A DNA stretch of 64,000 nt from Aristolochia californica (GCA_029961685.1 JARWKL010000003.1:13794782-13858781), one strand, 5' to 3'. Counted from the first letter of the stretch, positions 42,470 to 54,403 are shown. Program-made: numbers and translations. Notes: generated by a model from the sequence alone, not told the origin.

Positions 42470-43410
42470 CAACTCGGATTTAGATTGTAAATGGTTGCAA
42501 GAAGACAACCAAGTGGTCGATCATATGACTTTTGGAGCTTTGAAGAAGACAACAAAATGCTCGATCTTTTAGTCGAGCAGGTAAATATAGGGAACAAGTT
42601 GCCCAATGGGTTTGGAAGCATGAGGTATATATGGAATGTGTCAATAAGTTCAATGAAAATGTAATCAATAAAAAAATTGTTGAACAGCTTAAGAATCGAA
42701 CAAGATCATAGAAGAAAACATACCAAACGGTAACGAGTTGTCTCAACACTAGTGGGTTCGGTTGGGATGCAACCACACAGCGAATTACTGCATGCCATTC
42801 TATATGGCAAGACTACATTAAGGTCAGTAAATCATGATATATTGTAAAACACTTTGTATTGTTTCGCATTACTAAAACTCTATTCCAAGTCGTCTTAATG
42901 ATGTTTCATTCTTGTAGGAGCATAAAGATGATGAAAAGTATAGACAATAAGGCTGCCCCCTTTACGAAAAATTTGCTTTGGTTGTGGGAAACTCAATAGC
43001 CATAGGGTCTGGTAGTGCAACTCCTATAGATCTGGGCAATGAACTCATCCATGAGTCGACTCCTATCCCAATGGACGAACCCGACAATGTTGAAGTAGCT
43101 AGGGAAACTCCACTGCAATTCATTAGCGGAAATTATTCGACAGCGGATCAATCTCGTAGAAGTAAAGGGTCATCTTCAAGTCGCCGTAGAAAGATAAGCG
43201 AATTGCCCACTGATGACAATAGAAGCATAAAGAGCGCGATGTCAAAGAAAATTGTGTCAATGCCCTCAAGGAAATCCCGGACCTTTTGGATGCCCTGAAG
43301 TATGGCGTTCTTGAATGGTTGGATACTCCAAGTAAGAAGGCCATGTTTGCAAAAATGACAATGGAAGAGCGGGTCGGGTGGCTTAAATATTGTGCAAACA
43401 AATATTTGTA
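42470..43410 (+). pseudogene. MYB/SANT-like (Harbinger ORF1-type) remnant
   Basis: Traces on + in several frames: LLVEQVNIGNKLPNGFGSM (about 42560-42620), then WNVS, VGMQPH and KDDEKYRQ followed by GCPLYEKFALVVG (about 42920-43000). A Ser/Arg-rich acidic stretch and MTMEERVGWLKYCANKYL (to 43410) follow. The order fits plant MYB/SANT-like DNA-binding proteins of the PIF/Harbinger ORF1 or L10-interacting type. Stops and at least two frameshifts make it a pseudogene. No transposase or terminal inverted repeats were seen, so the transposon link is inference. Confidence 0.55.
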
Positions 43411-43798
43411 ATGCGTTTTAAGTACACTATCTTTTTTGGGAAGATTATTACGTATTAAAGATGAAGTTTGAATTATAACGTTGCAAGACTTATCAGTATG
43501 GTTAAGGTTTTTATTTTATATGTTTGTTGTGTTAATATATTATGTGGATAATATGGTGGATGAGTATGGATGTGGTCTGTTGAATTTATGGAAAAGTAAA
43601 ATACTTCATTGACTTCAATAACTTGTTATAATCAGAGTACATGAACCTCTATTTATAATAGAGGAAGGTAGTAGAGTCCAATTATAATAAAACTACCATT
43701 GTCCCAATTATTATGTGTGGCTACGTCTCCAACATTACCGGCAACTTTCACTGATAGCCTCCAAACGTCACAAACTCTCCCCGAAATATTATGGGCCC
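43411..43798. other. Spacer with possible LTR fragment
   Basis: TGTTGAATTTATGGAAAAG near 43580, leading to a GC-richer end at 43798, may be a decayed LTR on minus. It abuts the chromovirus integrase fragment. No coding signal is visible. Confidence 0.3.
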
Positions 43799-44182
43799 TT
43801 TTAGGTGTTGGACCGCATTGGCACAGTCGCCTACCGCTTGCAGTTTACACCAAAAGCCAAGATCCATAATGTGTTTCACGTCTCCCAATTGAAGGCCTTC
43901 CAGGGAGACTCCCCATTCCTACACATACCTCTGCCACCGCTACATGAGGGTTGGGTCCTTTCTACTCCAGCACAAGTGTTGCAGGCTCACCACATTCAGG
44001 GCGATTGGGAGGTTCTAGTGCAGTGGGCTGATACTGACCCCATTGACACTACATGGGAGCCCTTAGCGGCTTTCAGGGCTCTCTACCCCTCTTTCCAGCT
44101 TGCGGACAAGCTCTTTCTCCATGAGGGGGGTGATGTTATGGACTTCATAGCATCCCGAGTTATCAACAGACATAGGAATTAA
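43799..44182 (+). pseudogene. Gypsy chromovirus integrase C-terminus with chromodomain
   Basis: VLDRIGTVAYRLQFTPKAKIHNVFHVSQLKAF is the C-terminal integrase motif of plant Ty3/Gypsy elements. DWEVLVQWADTDPIDTTWEPLAAFRALYPSFQL is the chromodomain that marks chromoviruses. The open frame ends INRHRN-stop at 44182. The rest of the polyprotein is missing on the left. Confidence 0.9.
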
Positions 44183-44421
44183 ATTATGCTATTTCCCTTT
44201 GCATGTATGTTGAATTTGGTTTGGTTTGAATTTGCGTGAACTATGTGACCCATGGGTCTGAGTTGTAATTTCGTCCCCAAACCTATTTATTGGGACAAAG
44301 AGCTGAATGAAGATTAAGCATTGAATCATTTAGTTTTAGCCAGGTCAGATTCTCCCTCAGAGGTCCAGGTCGAGCCTCCTCAACGCTCAATCCTTTTCCA
44401 CCATTACACGTTCCAATAACA
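44134..44421 (+). repeat. 3' LTR of the chromovirus
   Basis: It begins TGTTATGGACTTC after the purine tract GAGGGGGGTGA and overlaps the end of the coding frame. It ends TTCCAATAACA, 288 bp. It shares CAGGTC.GATTCTCCCT and GTCCAGGTCGAGC with the hairpin at 37144-37356. Confidence 0.75.
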
Positions 44422-44663
44422 GGAGTTCTCTTCTAGCATCAACAACCAATCTGGAGGGAAGAGAGGGAAGAAGGGTGACAAGATCCATGACCCGGGAAGA
44501 TCCCAACAGAGGCCTTCCTCCCTCGATGACGGCTTCTCTACACCCCTCCCCCGTCGACCTTCCTCCCTCTCCTCTCCCTCTCGACCTCCGTCACAGAGCA
44601 CGGGAGGCTGAACATCTGTTGCAGAGCCTCTCGGCCTCCCTCTCTTCTCCCTCTTGGCGTACC

Positions 44664-45473
44664 GTCGGAGCGCCGCCTCTCTCGGCGTTGCCCGTCGCCG
44701 TAGACGATGGTTTAATTTTTCCTAAGTTAGGAAAAATTAAACTATCGTCATAAAAATCACTAATTTATAATTTTTATTTATAAAATAATTATTTTTATTT
44801 ATTTAATATTTTTTATAATTACTATATTAAAATAGTGATTTAATAATCATAACTAAAATATTATTAAAATAAATATTTGATAAATTATTTTGGTTTAATT
44901 ATCCCATTGCTATAATTAATTAAACCAATGGTTTTAAAATTTGTGACAATATATTATTAATTAGTAATACATAAAATATATTATGTTATTGATAAATATA
45001 TAAATTTATTTATTATATTAATTTTTTATTATTGTACTAAATTAGTGGTTTTTAATATTAAAACATATCTTATGTTATTAAAAAATAATTTATAACGTTA
45101 TTTATTTATTACTTGTAATCAATCATGTGCATATTTTATTGGCTCGTGTAATTATCATATTAATGCATAATAAAATATCTAATTCAATTAAAAAATATAT
45201 CATTATATTTAATTATACATTAAGTAACTTATTCGTGTAGTAATCATTGTTTTTTTATTTAATTTGGGGTAGGCATTCTCTTGTTTTTTATGTTTTTCTC
45301 ATGTTGGGGCACTAACACTGGAAACTGTTTTCCAGTGCACATGAAGTCGTCAACACTAACACCAACTGCTTAGATGAAGATCATATAGATGACTGACATG
45401 ATCTTCATGTTGGAGATGAACATGAACTTCAAAAATCCGTTTTATTGACTTACCCACCCCCCCCCCCCCCCCC
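44664..45473. repeat. 811-bp direct repeat, copy 1
   Basis: It runs from GTCGGAGCG to a C run (45457-45473). It begins GC-rich, then a 24-bp-arm hairpin (44703-44750), then about 500 bp of strongly AT-rich sequence. A unique segment with ATTAACACTGGAAACTG-like motifs follows. Copy 2 starts at 45475. Confidence 0.9.
44703..44750. repeat. Short palindrome in repeat copy 1
   Basis: GACGATGGTTTAATTTTTCCTAAG pairs with GTTAGGAAAAATTAAACTATCGTC (24-bp arms, two mismatches, no loop). The same palindrome lies in copy 2 at 45520-45565, slightly more diverged. Confidence 0.88.
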
Positions 45474-45474
45474 T

Positions 45475-46265
45475 GTCGGAGCGTCGCCTCTATCAGCGTT
45501 GCCTGCCGTCGTCGCCATAAACGATGGTTTAATATTTCCTAACTTAGGAAAAATTAAACTATCGTCATAAAAATCACTAATTTATAATTTTTATTTATAA
45601 AATAATTATATTTATTTATTTAATATATTTATTTTCTAATTACTATATTAAAATAGTGATTTAATAATCATAATTAAAATATAATTAAAATAAATATTTG
45701 ATAAATTATTTTTGTTTAATTATCCCATTGCTATAATTAATTAAACCAATGGTTTTAAATTTTGTGACAATATATTATTAATTAGTAATATATATATAAT
45801 ATTATGTTATTGATAAATATATAAATTTATTTATTATATTAATTTTTTATTATTGTATTAAATTAGTAGTTTTTAATATTAAAACATATCTTATGTTATT
45901 AAAAAATAATTTATAACTTTATTTATTTTTTACTTGTAATTAATCATGTGCGTATTTTATTAGCTCGTGTAATTATCATATTAATGCATAATAAAATATC
46001 TAATTTAATTATTAAATATATTAATATATTTAATTATACGTTAAATAACTTATTCGTGTAATAATAATGATTGTTTTACTTAATTTGGGGTAGGCATTCT
46101 CTTGTTTTTTATGTTTTTCTCATGTTGAGGCATTAACACTGGAAACTGTTTTCCCGTGCATACGAAGTCGTCAACACTAACACCAAGTGCGAAGATAAAG
46201 ATCAACATGATCTTCGTGTTGGAGATAATCATGAACTTAAAAAATTCGTTTTGTTTACTTATTTT
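45475..46265. repeat. 811-bp direct repeat, copy 2
   Basis: It follows copy 1 immediately, starts GTCGGAGCGTCGCC, keeps the same order of segments and ends near TTCGTTTTGTTTACTTA. The copies differ by point changes and small indels throughout, so the duplication is not very recent. Confidence 0.9.
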
Positions 46266-47434
46266 CCCAGTCTTTCCTTCTCCTGCTTAACTTGCGCGTC
46301 CATTCCCTCTTCATTTCTTAGTTCCAAATCCAGCTCCTTGTCCGCATCCCAGCTACGGTTATTTCCCATGTCGTTTCGGTTTGTCTATATTAACCATTCA
46401 AAAAAAAAATCAATCTCGTATTTGTTTCTCGTCTATTCAGCTTGATTAATTGGTCGAAGATGATTTTTACTTGGATGGAATTTTGAAACCAAGAGGAGCT
46501 GCACGGAACCTGGAGGATCAGTTCCGGAAAAGCTGCGGCCGTCTGATGATGATCGTTGGCCTGTGTCTGCTGATCCTCAATGGAACCGCAAAAATGGTTG
46601 ATATAGATTCCAGCTGGATTTTATAATGCTACGTTCACGGTACCTCAACATCTAGTCATTTGTCAGTTCAACGAGAAGTTAAAAATTCAAATCTTTTATC
46701 CTGGTAAAAAAAACAAAAAAACACCCGGCATGTGCTTCTGCACTATAATGTCTCGTGAGGGACAAGCTGAAACTACAATCACAGAGACTCCATGCCTGGT
46801 TTCTTTTCAAATTCCGAAACATCCCCTAGATTTTTCTAAAGATCTAAAGGAGTTTGGGAATCTATGTTTGGACAAATACCAGAAGTCGCGAAGTTTATAT
46901 TTTAAGAAATTTTCAGAGAAAGAAGGGATTTCAATTAATTAATATTCTCCCATTGAGTAAAAACGCCTTAAAATACACTAGTAAATGACAGAGGAATCAT
47001 ATTTCTGTAGTTGTAGATCATTCTATGTTCGTAGATAAGAAATCGCTGAATCTGGAAAACACCGCCGGTAGAAGACAAGCAACGCTTGGAAGGGAGTGGC
47101 GTTAGGGATTTGGAAGGGTCAAGCCAAACGACAAAAGGGGTTGACACAGAAAAAATATAGAAGACTGTGACCATACTGGAAGCATGAGTCCTCAACGCAA
47201 TCGACAGATAGAGAATCATAGAGATTAGAAAGCATTTTGAGGTGTAGTAATCGACAGAGAATTGTAAAACGATTCTACGGTGATTTTTTCCACATGATTT
47301 ACGAAATCCGGTGGAGAGTACATATGAACAAAGACAGTAATGGGAAAGGAAAAATAAAATAGACAAGTGAAAGGCTGCCATCTGCAACTTTGAGAAACCG
47401 AGTATAAATGGGTAGAAGATTGAATGATTTAAAA
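46266..47434. other. Spacer with weak exon-like piece
   Basis: On +, about 46485-46595 reads GGSVPEKLRPSDDDRWPVSADPQWNRKNG before a possible GT donor. It looks coding but is isolated. An open stretch at 46730-46942 has no known family. Nothing else is recognisable. Confidence 0.3.
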
Positions 47435-48104
47435 GACCTGAATACGGTAGAAAACGTCCCGTGGATCCACCTCTGTTGGCCGGTCAGGACCACCATTTCC
47501 AGGGTTTGAAATAGACCAGCCACCTTCTTCCACATGCTCCATTATTACGAGGAATCTCTGCAAATATAGGTTCATTGAAAACTCTAACAAGCATGAACTA
47601 ATTGATTAAATTTGAATTCCTTATGAACAATTTGCGTTAGGTCCTCGTATTATCTTCTGTCTCTATATCACGAACAGGTGAGAAAAGACTGTTAAAACTG
47701 GCAACTCTTATACGATATCTTCTACTGTTGTATTGTACAGTTACTGATCTGTTTGAAGGGTAGAGCAGTGGCCATAAAGGAGGCCGGACTAACGATGCAT
47801 CTTCCAGTTCCAGAACTGCTTTGCAGTACATTGGTTGATCTGGCAGGATATGACACCATGATGTACTAGAACAAGAAATGTGGAAAACAAAGGCAGACAG
47901 CAGCAAGCGGATGGAGAAGAAGACAAATAAAGGAAGGTGTTAATTTTACCTACGGAGTACAGAGGTAAACAAAGTAGCTTTGGCTTTGGTGTGAGAACTG
48001 AGAAGGGAAGAGAGGTGTTTGGGTGCGGTGGGTCCGTTGCGAGGAATGGCTTCTCCAGAAAGTGACAGAGCAGAAGCAACAAGAGTCCCGAAAATGGCCA
48101 CCTA
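47435..48104 (-). pseudogene. Possible exons of an unidentified minus-strand gene
   Basis: Three pieces on minus look coding. One is at 48104-47951 (VAIFGTLVASALSLSG..PTAPKHLSSLLSSHTKAKA), Ser/Ala/Lys-rich like a plastid transit peptide and ending CGTAG|GTAAAA. The second is at 47725-47640 (RRYRIRVASFNSLFSPVRD). The third is at 47555-47436 (EHVEEGGWSISNPGNGGPDRP..DPRDVFYRIQ before GTCTTT). The start codon is GTG and the second piece lacks a GT donor, so it may be a remnant. The family is not recognised. Confidence 0.3.
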
Positions 48105-49518
48105 GCTTCCAGAGCTAGGTTTAAATGTGCTTGCCACTCTTGTCCTTTTCCTTAACCTCCTTGTCTCTTTGTCCCCAAGGGATAAGGCCAAATGTTAAGG
48201 CCTTGGCGCTAGGAGATAAAACAAAAGAAGACCTTGCGTTTTCCTCAATCGCCTAAGAGCAAACAAAACAGGAAGACCTTGTTTGTTTTGTTTTGTTAGG
48301 GCATGCTTGGAGGGGAGTCGAGAAGAGGAATAACTAGGCCAGTCTCTGATTCCCATGGATGAAGACAAGATAAAAAGGAGCGCTCGGAGAGAGTCTGAGG
48401 GCACTTTCTCTCACAAATTCCATATTCCCCTGCACCCCCAAGGACACCAAACCAATAAGGACAAATCAGTATTGGAGACCGGAGAGGTTTCTTAGCACTA
48501 CGGGTTACTGCCGTTTTGGATGCCCTCGCCCTTGAAAATCCAGATCCTGGATGTCTACCAAACTCTCTTCCTGTCTCTCTTTCAGGCATTGCAGGCCAAA
48601 GGAAAAGAGTGAAATAGGTGGTTTTGATTTTGCCATGTCTTAATGTTGAGGGATTTCGAGACGCGCTTGACCCTGCGTGCTCTGTTGCTAAAATTTGGTC
48701 CTGGATTATGGGGATTCGTTCGAGTTGTGGAGAAAATTATTCTCGTCCTGGATAGGTTTTGAGGGAAATTTCTGGGTATCAGATGTGATTGACAGTCTAC
48801 CAAGGCTCCTTGTTTTGTGATTTCGTTATAACTTTGGCCGTTCCTTGCTCTTGAATTGGCTCTCCTGTTGCTTCGGTATTTCTGGGCCTTGTAGATTTTC
48901 TTCCGTTAACTGCCAGAATTTTTCCTCAAGTTTGCGTCCATTTTTTTGTTCATCTTTCTGGTTTAACCTTTGGTACTTAAAACTTACAGAACGATTGGTT
49001 GGTTTACCTGCATTCTGTAAATCTTCTGTCTACGCTTGCTCTTTATATGCTACAAACAGGAGTTTCAGTCCTCAGAAAACCTTCGGAAACAATGACTAGT
49101 TTTTAACTTGGTTCTTCTTTGAAGGTTTGCGGTTTGAGGTTGGAAAGTAAACCGTGCATAGCTTTGCGTTCTCTGCTTGATGCCGCTATTCCTTCTATAA
49201 TTCTGTTTTTCTAGCTTTGTAACAGGGATTTCCTCGAACCTGGCGTTTTTGCTGATTTCACTGAACATTAGAAAAACTAAGAATCCTGGTACTTGTTAAA
49301 CTTGATCGCTTGAGCCGTTAACCATTTTGCTGAATTGTTCGAGCTTTCGCTTGCCATAAAATTTCTCATCTGAAAGTTCTCCCCTCGGTTTTGTGATCGT
49401 TTATTCGACATTTTTCTCTTCAATCGATCTCGCTGGAGACCCCATTTTAACCCGTCTCTTCAGGTCTGGCGGGACACTATCGAACCCACTGCAAAACGGC
49501 CTACTCCTTATCCCGTTA
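48105..49518 (+). promoter_or_regulatory. SCL3 upstream region and 5' leader
   Basis: About 1.4 kb of mixed composition without a gene on either strand, leading to the GRAS gene. TATA-like and pyrimidine tracts are present, but no start site can be fixed. An in-frame ATG at 49393 would add 42 residues unlike the family, so I treat it as leader. Confidence 0.4.
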
Positions 49519-50934
49519 ATGGCCGGCATGGTCCAAGAAGACGCGTCTTCGTCTGTTACCTCATCCCCCCTTCAAATTTTCTCTTTAATGTCCATTTCAC
49601 CCTCTATGGGCTCTCCATATCCATGGCTCCGCGAGCTTAAATCCGAAGACAGAGGTTTATACTTGATCCAGCTCCTCCTTTCATGCGCTAATCATGTAGC
49701 TGCGGGTAGCCTTGATAATGCCAATCTCTGTCTCGAGCAAATCTCTCTTCTGGCCTCCCCGGATGGTGATTCTATGCAACGCATGTCAGCTTACTTCACT
49801 GAAGCCCTAGCTGGGCGGATTTTAAAATCTTGGCCGGGTCTCTATAAAGCGCTCAATTCTACCAAAATCTCCTCACTCTCAGAATCTATTCTGGTTCGCA
49901 GACTCTTCTTTGAGCTTTGCCCATTCCTTAAGCTTGCTTATGTCGTATCAAACCAAGCAATCCTCGAAGCCATGGAAGGGGAGAAGATGATTCACATCAT
50001 CGATCTCAATTCTGCAGAGCCTGCGCAGTGGATTGCTCTCATACAGGCTTTAAGCGCACGACCAGAAGGGCCACCGCATTTGAGGATTACAGGCATTCAT
50101 GAGCAGAAGGTGGTCTTAGAGCAAACTGCTCTAAGGTTGACCGAAGAAGCTGAGAAGCTGGACATTCCGTTTCAATTTAATCCTATCGTCTCGAAATTGG
50201 AAAATCTCGATATGGAAAGTTTGCGGGTTAAGACGGGGGAAGCTTTAGCCATCAGCTCGGTTCTGCAGTTGCATTCGCTTCTCGCTGCTGATGATGACGG
50301 GCAGAGAAAGACGACGCCACCGAAAACCCCAAGTTCCGCCCACCTACATCGAGCTCTTCAGATGAATCCGAGCACTCTGGGAGAATTATTAGAGAAGGAA
50401 TCAATAAACGGGCACAGTACAAGCCCTGACTCGGGGTCCTCCACTCCATTCTCAGCTAAAATGGAGAGCTTTCTCTCCTCATTGTTGGGCCTGTCTCCAA
50501 AAATTATGGTGGTGACTGAGCAAGAATCTAACCACAATGGATCAACATTGATGGACAGGCTGCTGGAGGCCCTCTACTTCTACGCAGCTCTCTTTGATTG
50601 CTTGGAATCGACCTTGCCTAGGGGGTCAATAGAGCGGTTGAAGATAGAGAAGATGTGGTTTGGGGAGGAGATTAAGAACATAATTGCTTGCGAGGGAATA
50701 GAAAGAAAGGAGAGGCATGAGAAGCTTGAGAAGTGGATACAGCGCTTTGATTTAACTGGATATGGACGGGTGCCTCTTAGCTACTACGGCATGTTACAAG
50801 CCAGGAGACTGTTACAGAACTATGGGTGTGATGGGTACAAGATCAAGGAAGAGAATGGGGCTTTGGTGATATGCTGGCAGGACAGGGCTTTGTTTTCTCT
50901 CTCAGCGTGGAGGTGTAGGAGGAGGTATGATTAA
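49519..50934 (+). CDS. SCL3: SCARECROW-LIKE 3 GRAS regulator, 471 aa, single exon
   Basis: The chosen start gives MAGMVQEDASSSVTSSPLQ, the N-terminus typical of SCL3, followed by SPYPWLREL. The GRAS domain follows: LHR I at about 50-105 (LLLSCANHVAAGSLDNANL), the VHIID motif as MIHIIDL (157-163), LHR II and PFYRE-type sequence at about 200-260, and RVER (RLKIEKMWFGEEI..ERKERHEKW, 373-406). The SAW end is CWQDRALFSLSAW (452-464). The length is normal for SCL3 (about 480). In Arabidopsis, SCL3 acts in the nucleus with DELLA and SHR/SCR to tune gibberellin response in root endodermis. A Ser/Thr/Pro-rich insert lies at 265-315. The ORF is intact, and it is the only clearly whole gene in the window. 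Confidence 0.93.
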   Translation: MAGMVQEDASSSVTSSPLQIFSLMSISPSMGSPYPWLRELKSEDRGLYLIQLLLSCANHVAAGSLDNANLCLEQISLLASPDGDSMQRMSAYFTEALAGRILKSWPGLYKALNSTKISSLSESILVRRLFFELCPFLKLAYVVSNQAILEAMEGEKMIHIIDLNSAEPAQWIALIQALSARPEGPPHLRITGIHEQKVVLEQTALRLTEEAEKLDIPFQFNPIVSKLENLDMESLRVKTGEALAISSVLQLHSLLAADDDGQRKTTPPKTPSSAHLHRALQMNPSTLGELLEKESINGHSTSPDSGSSTPFSAKMESFLSSLLGLSPKIMVVTEQESNHNGSTLMDRLLEALYFYAALFDCLESTLPRGSIERLKIEKMWFGEEIKNIIACEGIERKERHEKLEKWIQRFDLTGYGRVPLSYYGMLQARRLLQNYGCDGYKIKEENGALVICWQDRALFSLSAWRCRRRYD

Positions 50935-51060
50935 AAACCAGGTTTTGGGTTTCTTTTTGTCCTCTTTGTATAAAGGATTTGAGTTTCATTACTTTGAAAA
51001 TGAATAGCATTTTTGGAAAGTTCTCTTCTTCTTCTTCTTCTTCTTCTTCTGTTTTTCATG
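50935..51060 (+). other. SCL3 3' UTR with (TTC)n microsatellite
   Basis: The sequence after the TAA contains about nine TTC units at 51022-51050. A polyadenylation site is likely in this stretch but cannot be fixed. Confidence 0.6.
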
Positions 51061-52671
51061 TTTAATCAGTTTTAACTCCTCTGGTTTGATCTTTGTAATG
51101 AAGTTTCTGCTCTGCCCATTTTCTGGTGGTGAGCGATTCGCAGAGAGTTTCTTATTAGATGTAGATAAAAGAGGGTCTTTATCTCTGCTACGAAGTGATT
51201 CGACTAATCCACAGGTTTTCTGTTTTTTTCTTGTACTTCGTGATTACATCTTGCCGAGTCTGAGAAAATTCTCTATGGATTGGGGCGATGCTTGCCCAAT
51301 TTCTTCGTGACCGATTGGATTCTATTTTAGTAGCTGATTTAGTTCTTGGAGGACCTAATTTGAAAAACATTGGGATGAGCCAACCAAGTCCAACCTGGTT
51401 TGAAGAACTTTGGCTTTCTCGTAGGTTTCTTTATTTTTCTTTTCTTGGGCTGTTTCTTGTCCTTATTAATTTGTCTTAGCTAACTTGTTTAGTTCATTGA
51501 GGATCTTCTTCAGTTGGGTACGGCATCTAATTAAGTATTAACTCATTCATTGGAAAAAAAAAAAAAATCCCTTTGACCAGTTTTCTAAGAGGTAAGTCAT
51601 CAATAACTATACTTAATTCGTTTGATCCAGGAATCTCTTTCCTACCTCCTTTGGCCTTTCTCGCTTTCCATGTCGTCTCTTTTGTCACTTTGAGCTCGTG
51701 CCAACTTTTTTTTTATCTGTTTTGTCTCCTCTCGAAAACCCTTTCAAGTGTTTTAAACTTGGGTGTTCTGCTGCTGCCACTTCATCCCGAGCTGGATCGG
51801 CCAAGTTCCATCAATTCGCCCCAGTTTGCATGTTAAAGTCGCCACTTAACTTTCTATAAGGCGTCTTTGCGGGAAATATAATTCAATTTTTTTTTTTTAA
51901 AAAAAACAACCAATGGAAGAAAAATCCCATGCAAAAATGAAAAGTGGCATCAAATCGAAACAGCCATCAAATCGGTAGGATCACTAGTTTTGGTCTAATC
52001 CGATTTTCAAAAACAAATCAGAAATTCTAGTACCTTTAGAAATCAGAAATTAGATATCAAAAATTAAAAAATAACATTAAATATTTTTTTCAAAGAGATT
52101 CATAAATTTTTATGTCTCAAACCCATTTTCCCACCAACCACATATTATCTTTTAACAAAGCTCTTCTCGTTTACGTCTCAATTCTTCTCTTTTAACATCT
52201 CCATGCAAAGTTGAATTATGCTTCATAACTTTTCAAAGAGATAGCCGTCTTAATCAGAATTATATCCTCGTTATTGCAAACAAACATAAGAGTTATATCA
52301 CTCATCTAGTCAATGGTGCAGAGAGTGTTTATTTAAAATAAAAGGCATAATATAAAAACCCATACAATTTGTGGGTCATACATAGCATAATCAATATTGA
52401 AAGGTCTAATAGGACACCAGTAAAACTAGTTTTATAGTTACACAATAATGTCGGTTTAATAAAATTCAAATTAATTGGACTAGCTTTAACAAGACCTAAA
52501 ACTCCTATCTAGATCAATGTCTTAGAAGACCAAGATTAGATCAAAACTTGGTTGATTAGATTGGGTTTGCCAACTCAATTGGTAAGGCAATTGAGGCAGC
52601 CTGGTCAATCAAGTCATCTATTGTGTGAAAAATTCTGCCCATTCAACAATGGAGGAGGGGAGGGAGCCAAC
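51061..52671. other. Intergenic, no gene seen
   Basis: AT-rich sequence with A/T homopolymers (51554-51567, 51880-51905). No protein motif or RNA gene was recognised. It ends CCAAC, the presumed target duplication of the Copia at 52672. Confidence 0.5.
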
Positions 52672-52849
52672 TGATAGAGATTAAGATGATTAGGTTAAGA
52701 GAAGTTGAGATTGTCTCAACTTCTACCACTACACTCATGTACACGTGTAACTCTACATTCATGTAAATCATTTTATCATCTTGTAACTATAAATACATGT
52801 ATCAATGAAAGTAATATCATCGGTAAATATTCTTTTATCTCTTTCTATA
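52672..52849 (+). repeat. 5' LTR of the deleted Copia
   Basis: 178 bp with TGTACACGTGTAACTC and CTATAAATACATG. It is close to the 3' LTR, with about ten differences. It is related to the fragment at 26242-26392. Confidence 0.88.
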
Positions 52850-53499
52850 TGGTATTAAAGCTAAAGATCTGATTTCTTCACTCTACCCCACCGCCATTGC
52901 CACCACCGACAACTGGCACCTGAGTCTCGACATCCCGACACTGAGCTCAGCCTTTGGTCCCTCTCTATAGCGATCTCTTGTCCCTCTCTGTCCCTCTCTA
53001 TAGCCCCTCTGATCCCGTTGTCGTAGACAATACCGTGAGCCCCTCTCGTCCCTCTAGTCCCGCTGGTAGCCGCTCGTCGTCGCCGCATGCCACCTCCGTA
53101 CGCCATCGCTGCACGCGGCTGCGGTGAGCTAGAGTTCCAACACTTTGTTTTGATCGTTCGTTGTTGACGGTCTTGTGCCGCCGCCGTGTTGCCGTAAAAA
53201 ATCGTCGCCATCACTTCACTGCCACGCCAGAACAGGCAACCTCACGCCACCGCAAGCCGTTGTCGGTCGCCGCTGCTGCTCATCGCCTCTTGACTTCACT
53301 CGCCTCCGCACGCCGCAGTACATCGTCGTCGCTCGCCATTGCGGCTAGCCAGGTACTTCTTCCCAGTTTTTATTTTCCCGCGACCTTCGGTTTAATCCGA
53401 GGTCGGTTTAATTTTCGGGAAGAAGAAGATCTACACACATGAGATCTTCACACGGGCGAATTTCACATGTGTGATCTCAAAAAAAAAAAAAAGTTTTTA

Positions 53500-54403
53500 C
53501 TCATGGCTTTTGAAGATTCTCGTATCAATGACTTAGCCCCTTGGCTTATTTTCTCGGTATTGAAGTTGTTCTTCATTCTCAAGGCCTTCTTCTCTTTCAA
53601 CGCCGGTATATCTGTGATCTCCTTGCTCGCACACGCATGACTAATGCAAAGCATGTCGCTACACCCCTTGCCACATCATCTATACTCACACTTTAGTCTG
53701 ACACGACATTATCTGATGCATCTGAATATCGAACGGTTGTTGGAAGTCTGCAATATTTGTCTCTCACTCGCCCTGGCATTGCTTATGTGGTAAACAAGTT
53801 ATCTCAGTTCATGCATTGCCCCACTACTGATCATTGGGATGTTGTCAAGCGTTTGTTACGATATCTCTGTGGGACTCTAGATCATGGTATCGTCTTACAT
53901 TGACAATCTTCTTTGTCCCTTCATGCGTTCTCTGATGTTGATTGGGCAGGTAACAAAGATGATTTTACTTCAACCGGTGCCTATATTGTTTACCTCAGTT
54001 GCAATCCTATCTCTTGGAGTTCTAAGAAGCAACGGACTGTGGCTCGATCCTCTACTGAGGCGGAATATCGATCTGTTGCAATGGTTGCAGCTGAGATCCG
54101 TTGGATTTGCTCTCTTCTCACTGACCTTGGTGTTTTTCTTCCACAACAATCAATCCTTTATTGTGACAACGTAGGTGCTATCAATTTATGCTTCAATCCA
54201 GTTTTTCACTCACGAATGAAACATGTAGCTTTGGATTATCACTTCATTTGAGAACACATACAGAGTGGTGCTCTTCACGTGACTCATGTATCATCTGTTG
54301 ATCAATTAGCATATGTTTTTACTAAACCGCTTCACCGAACACGCTTTCTCCTTTTGAAGACCAAGATTGGAATCTCCTCTTGGAGTTTCATCTTGGGGGG
54401 GCA
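53500..54403 (+). pseudogene. Copia RT end and RNase H
   Basis: YFLGIEVVLHSQG (shifted), YRTVVGSLQYLSLTRPGIAYVVN and VVKRLLRYLCGTLDHGI are the end of RT. SDVDWAGNKDDFTSTGAYI, SSKKQRTVARSSTEAEYRS and YCDNVGAINL carry the three RNase H acidic residues (D, E, D), all present. A stop sits after HYHFI-like YHFI (54250). The end reads LAYVFTKPLHRTRF. gag, protease and integrase are absent. Confidence 0.88.

Noticed and set aside
48296..48589. 97-aa ORF on minus
   Set aside because: No recognisable domain, no splice context, and composition like the surrounding non-coding DNA.
49393..49518. N-terminal extension of SCL3 from an upstream in-frame ATG
   Set aside because: The 42 extra residues do not resemble SCL3 proteins, whose N-terminus matches from MAGMVQED at 49519.
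52861..53442. Possible coding leader of the small Copia
   Set aside because: GC-rich with His/Arg/Ala-rich frames on both strands, and no gag motif was seen.
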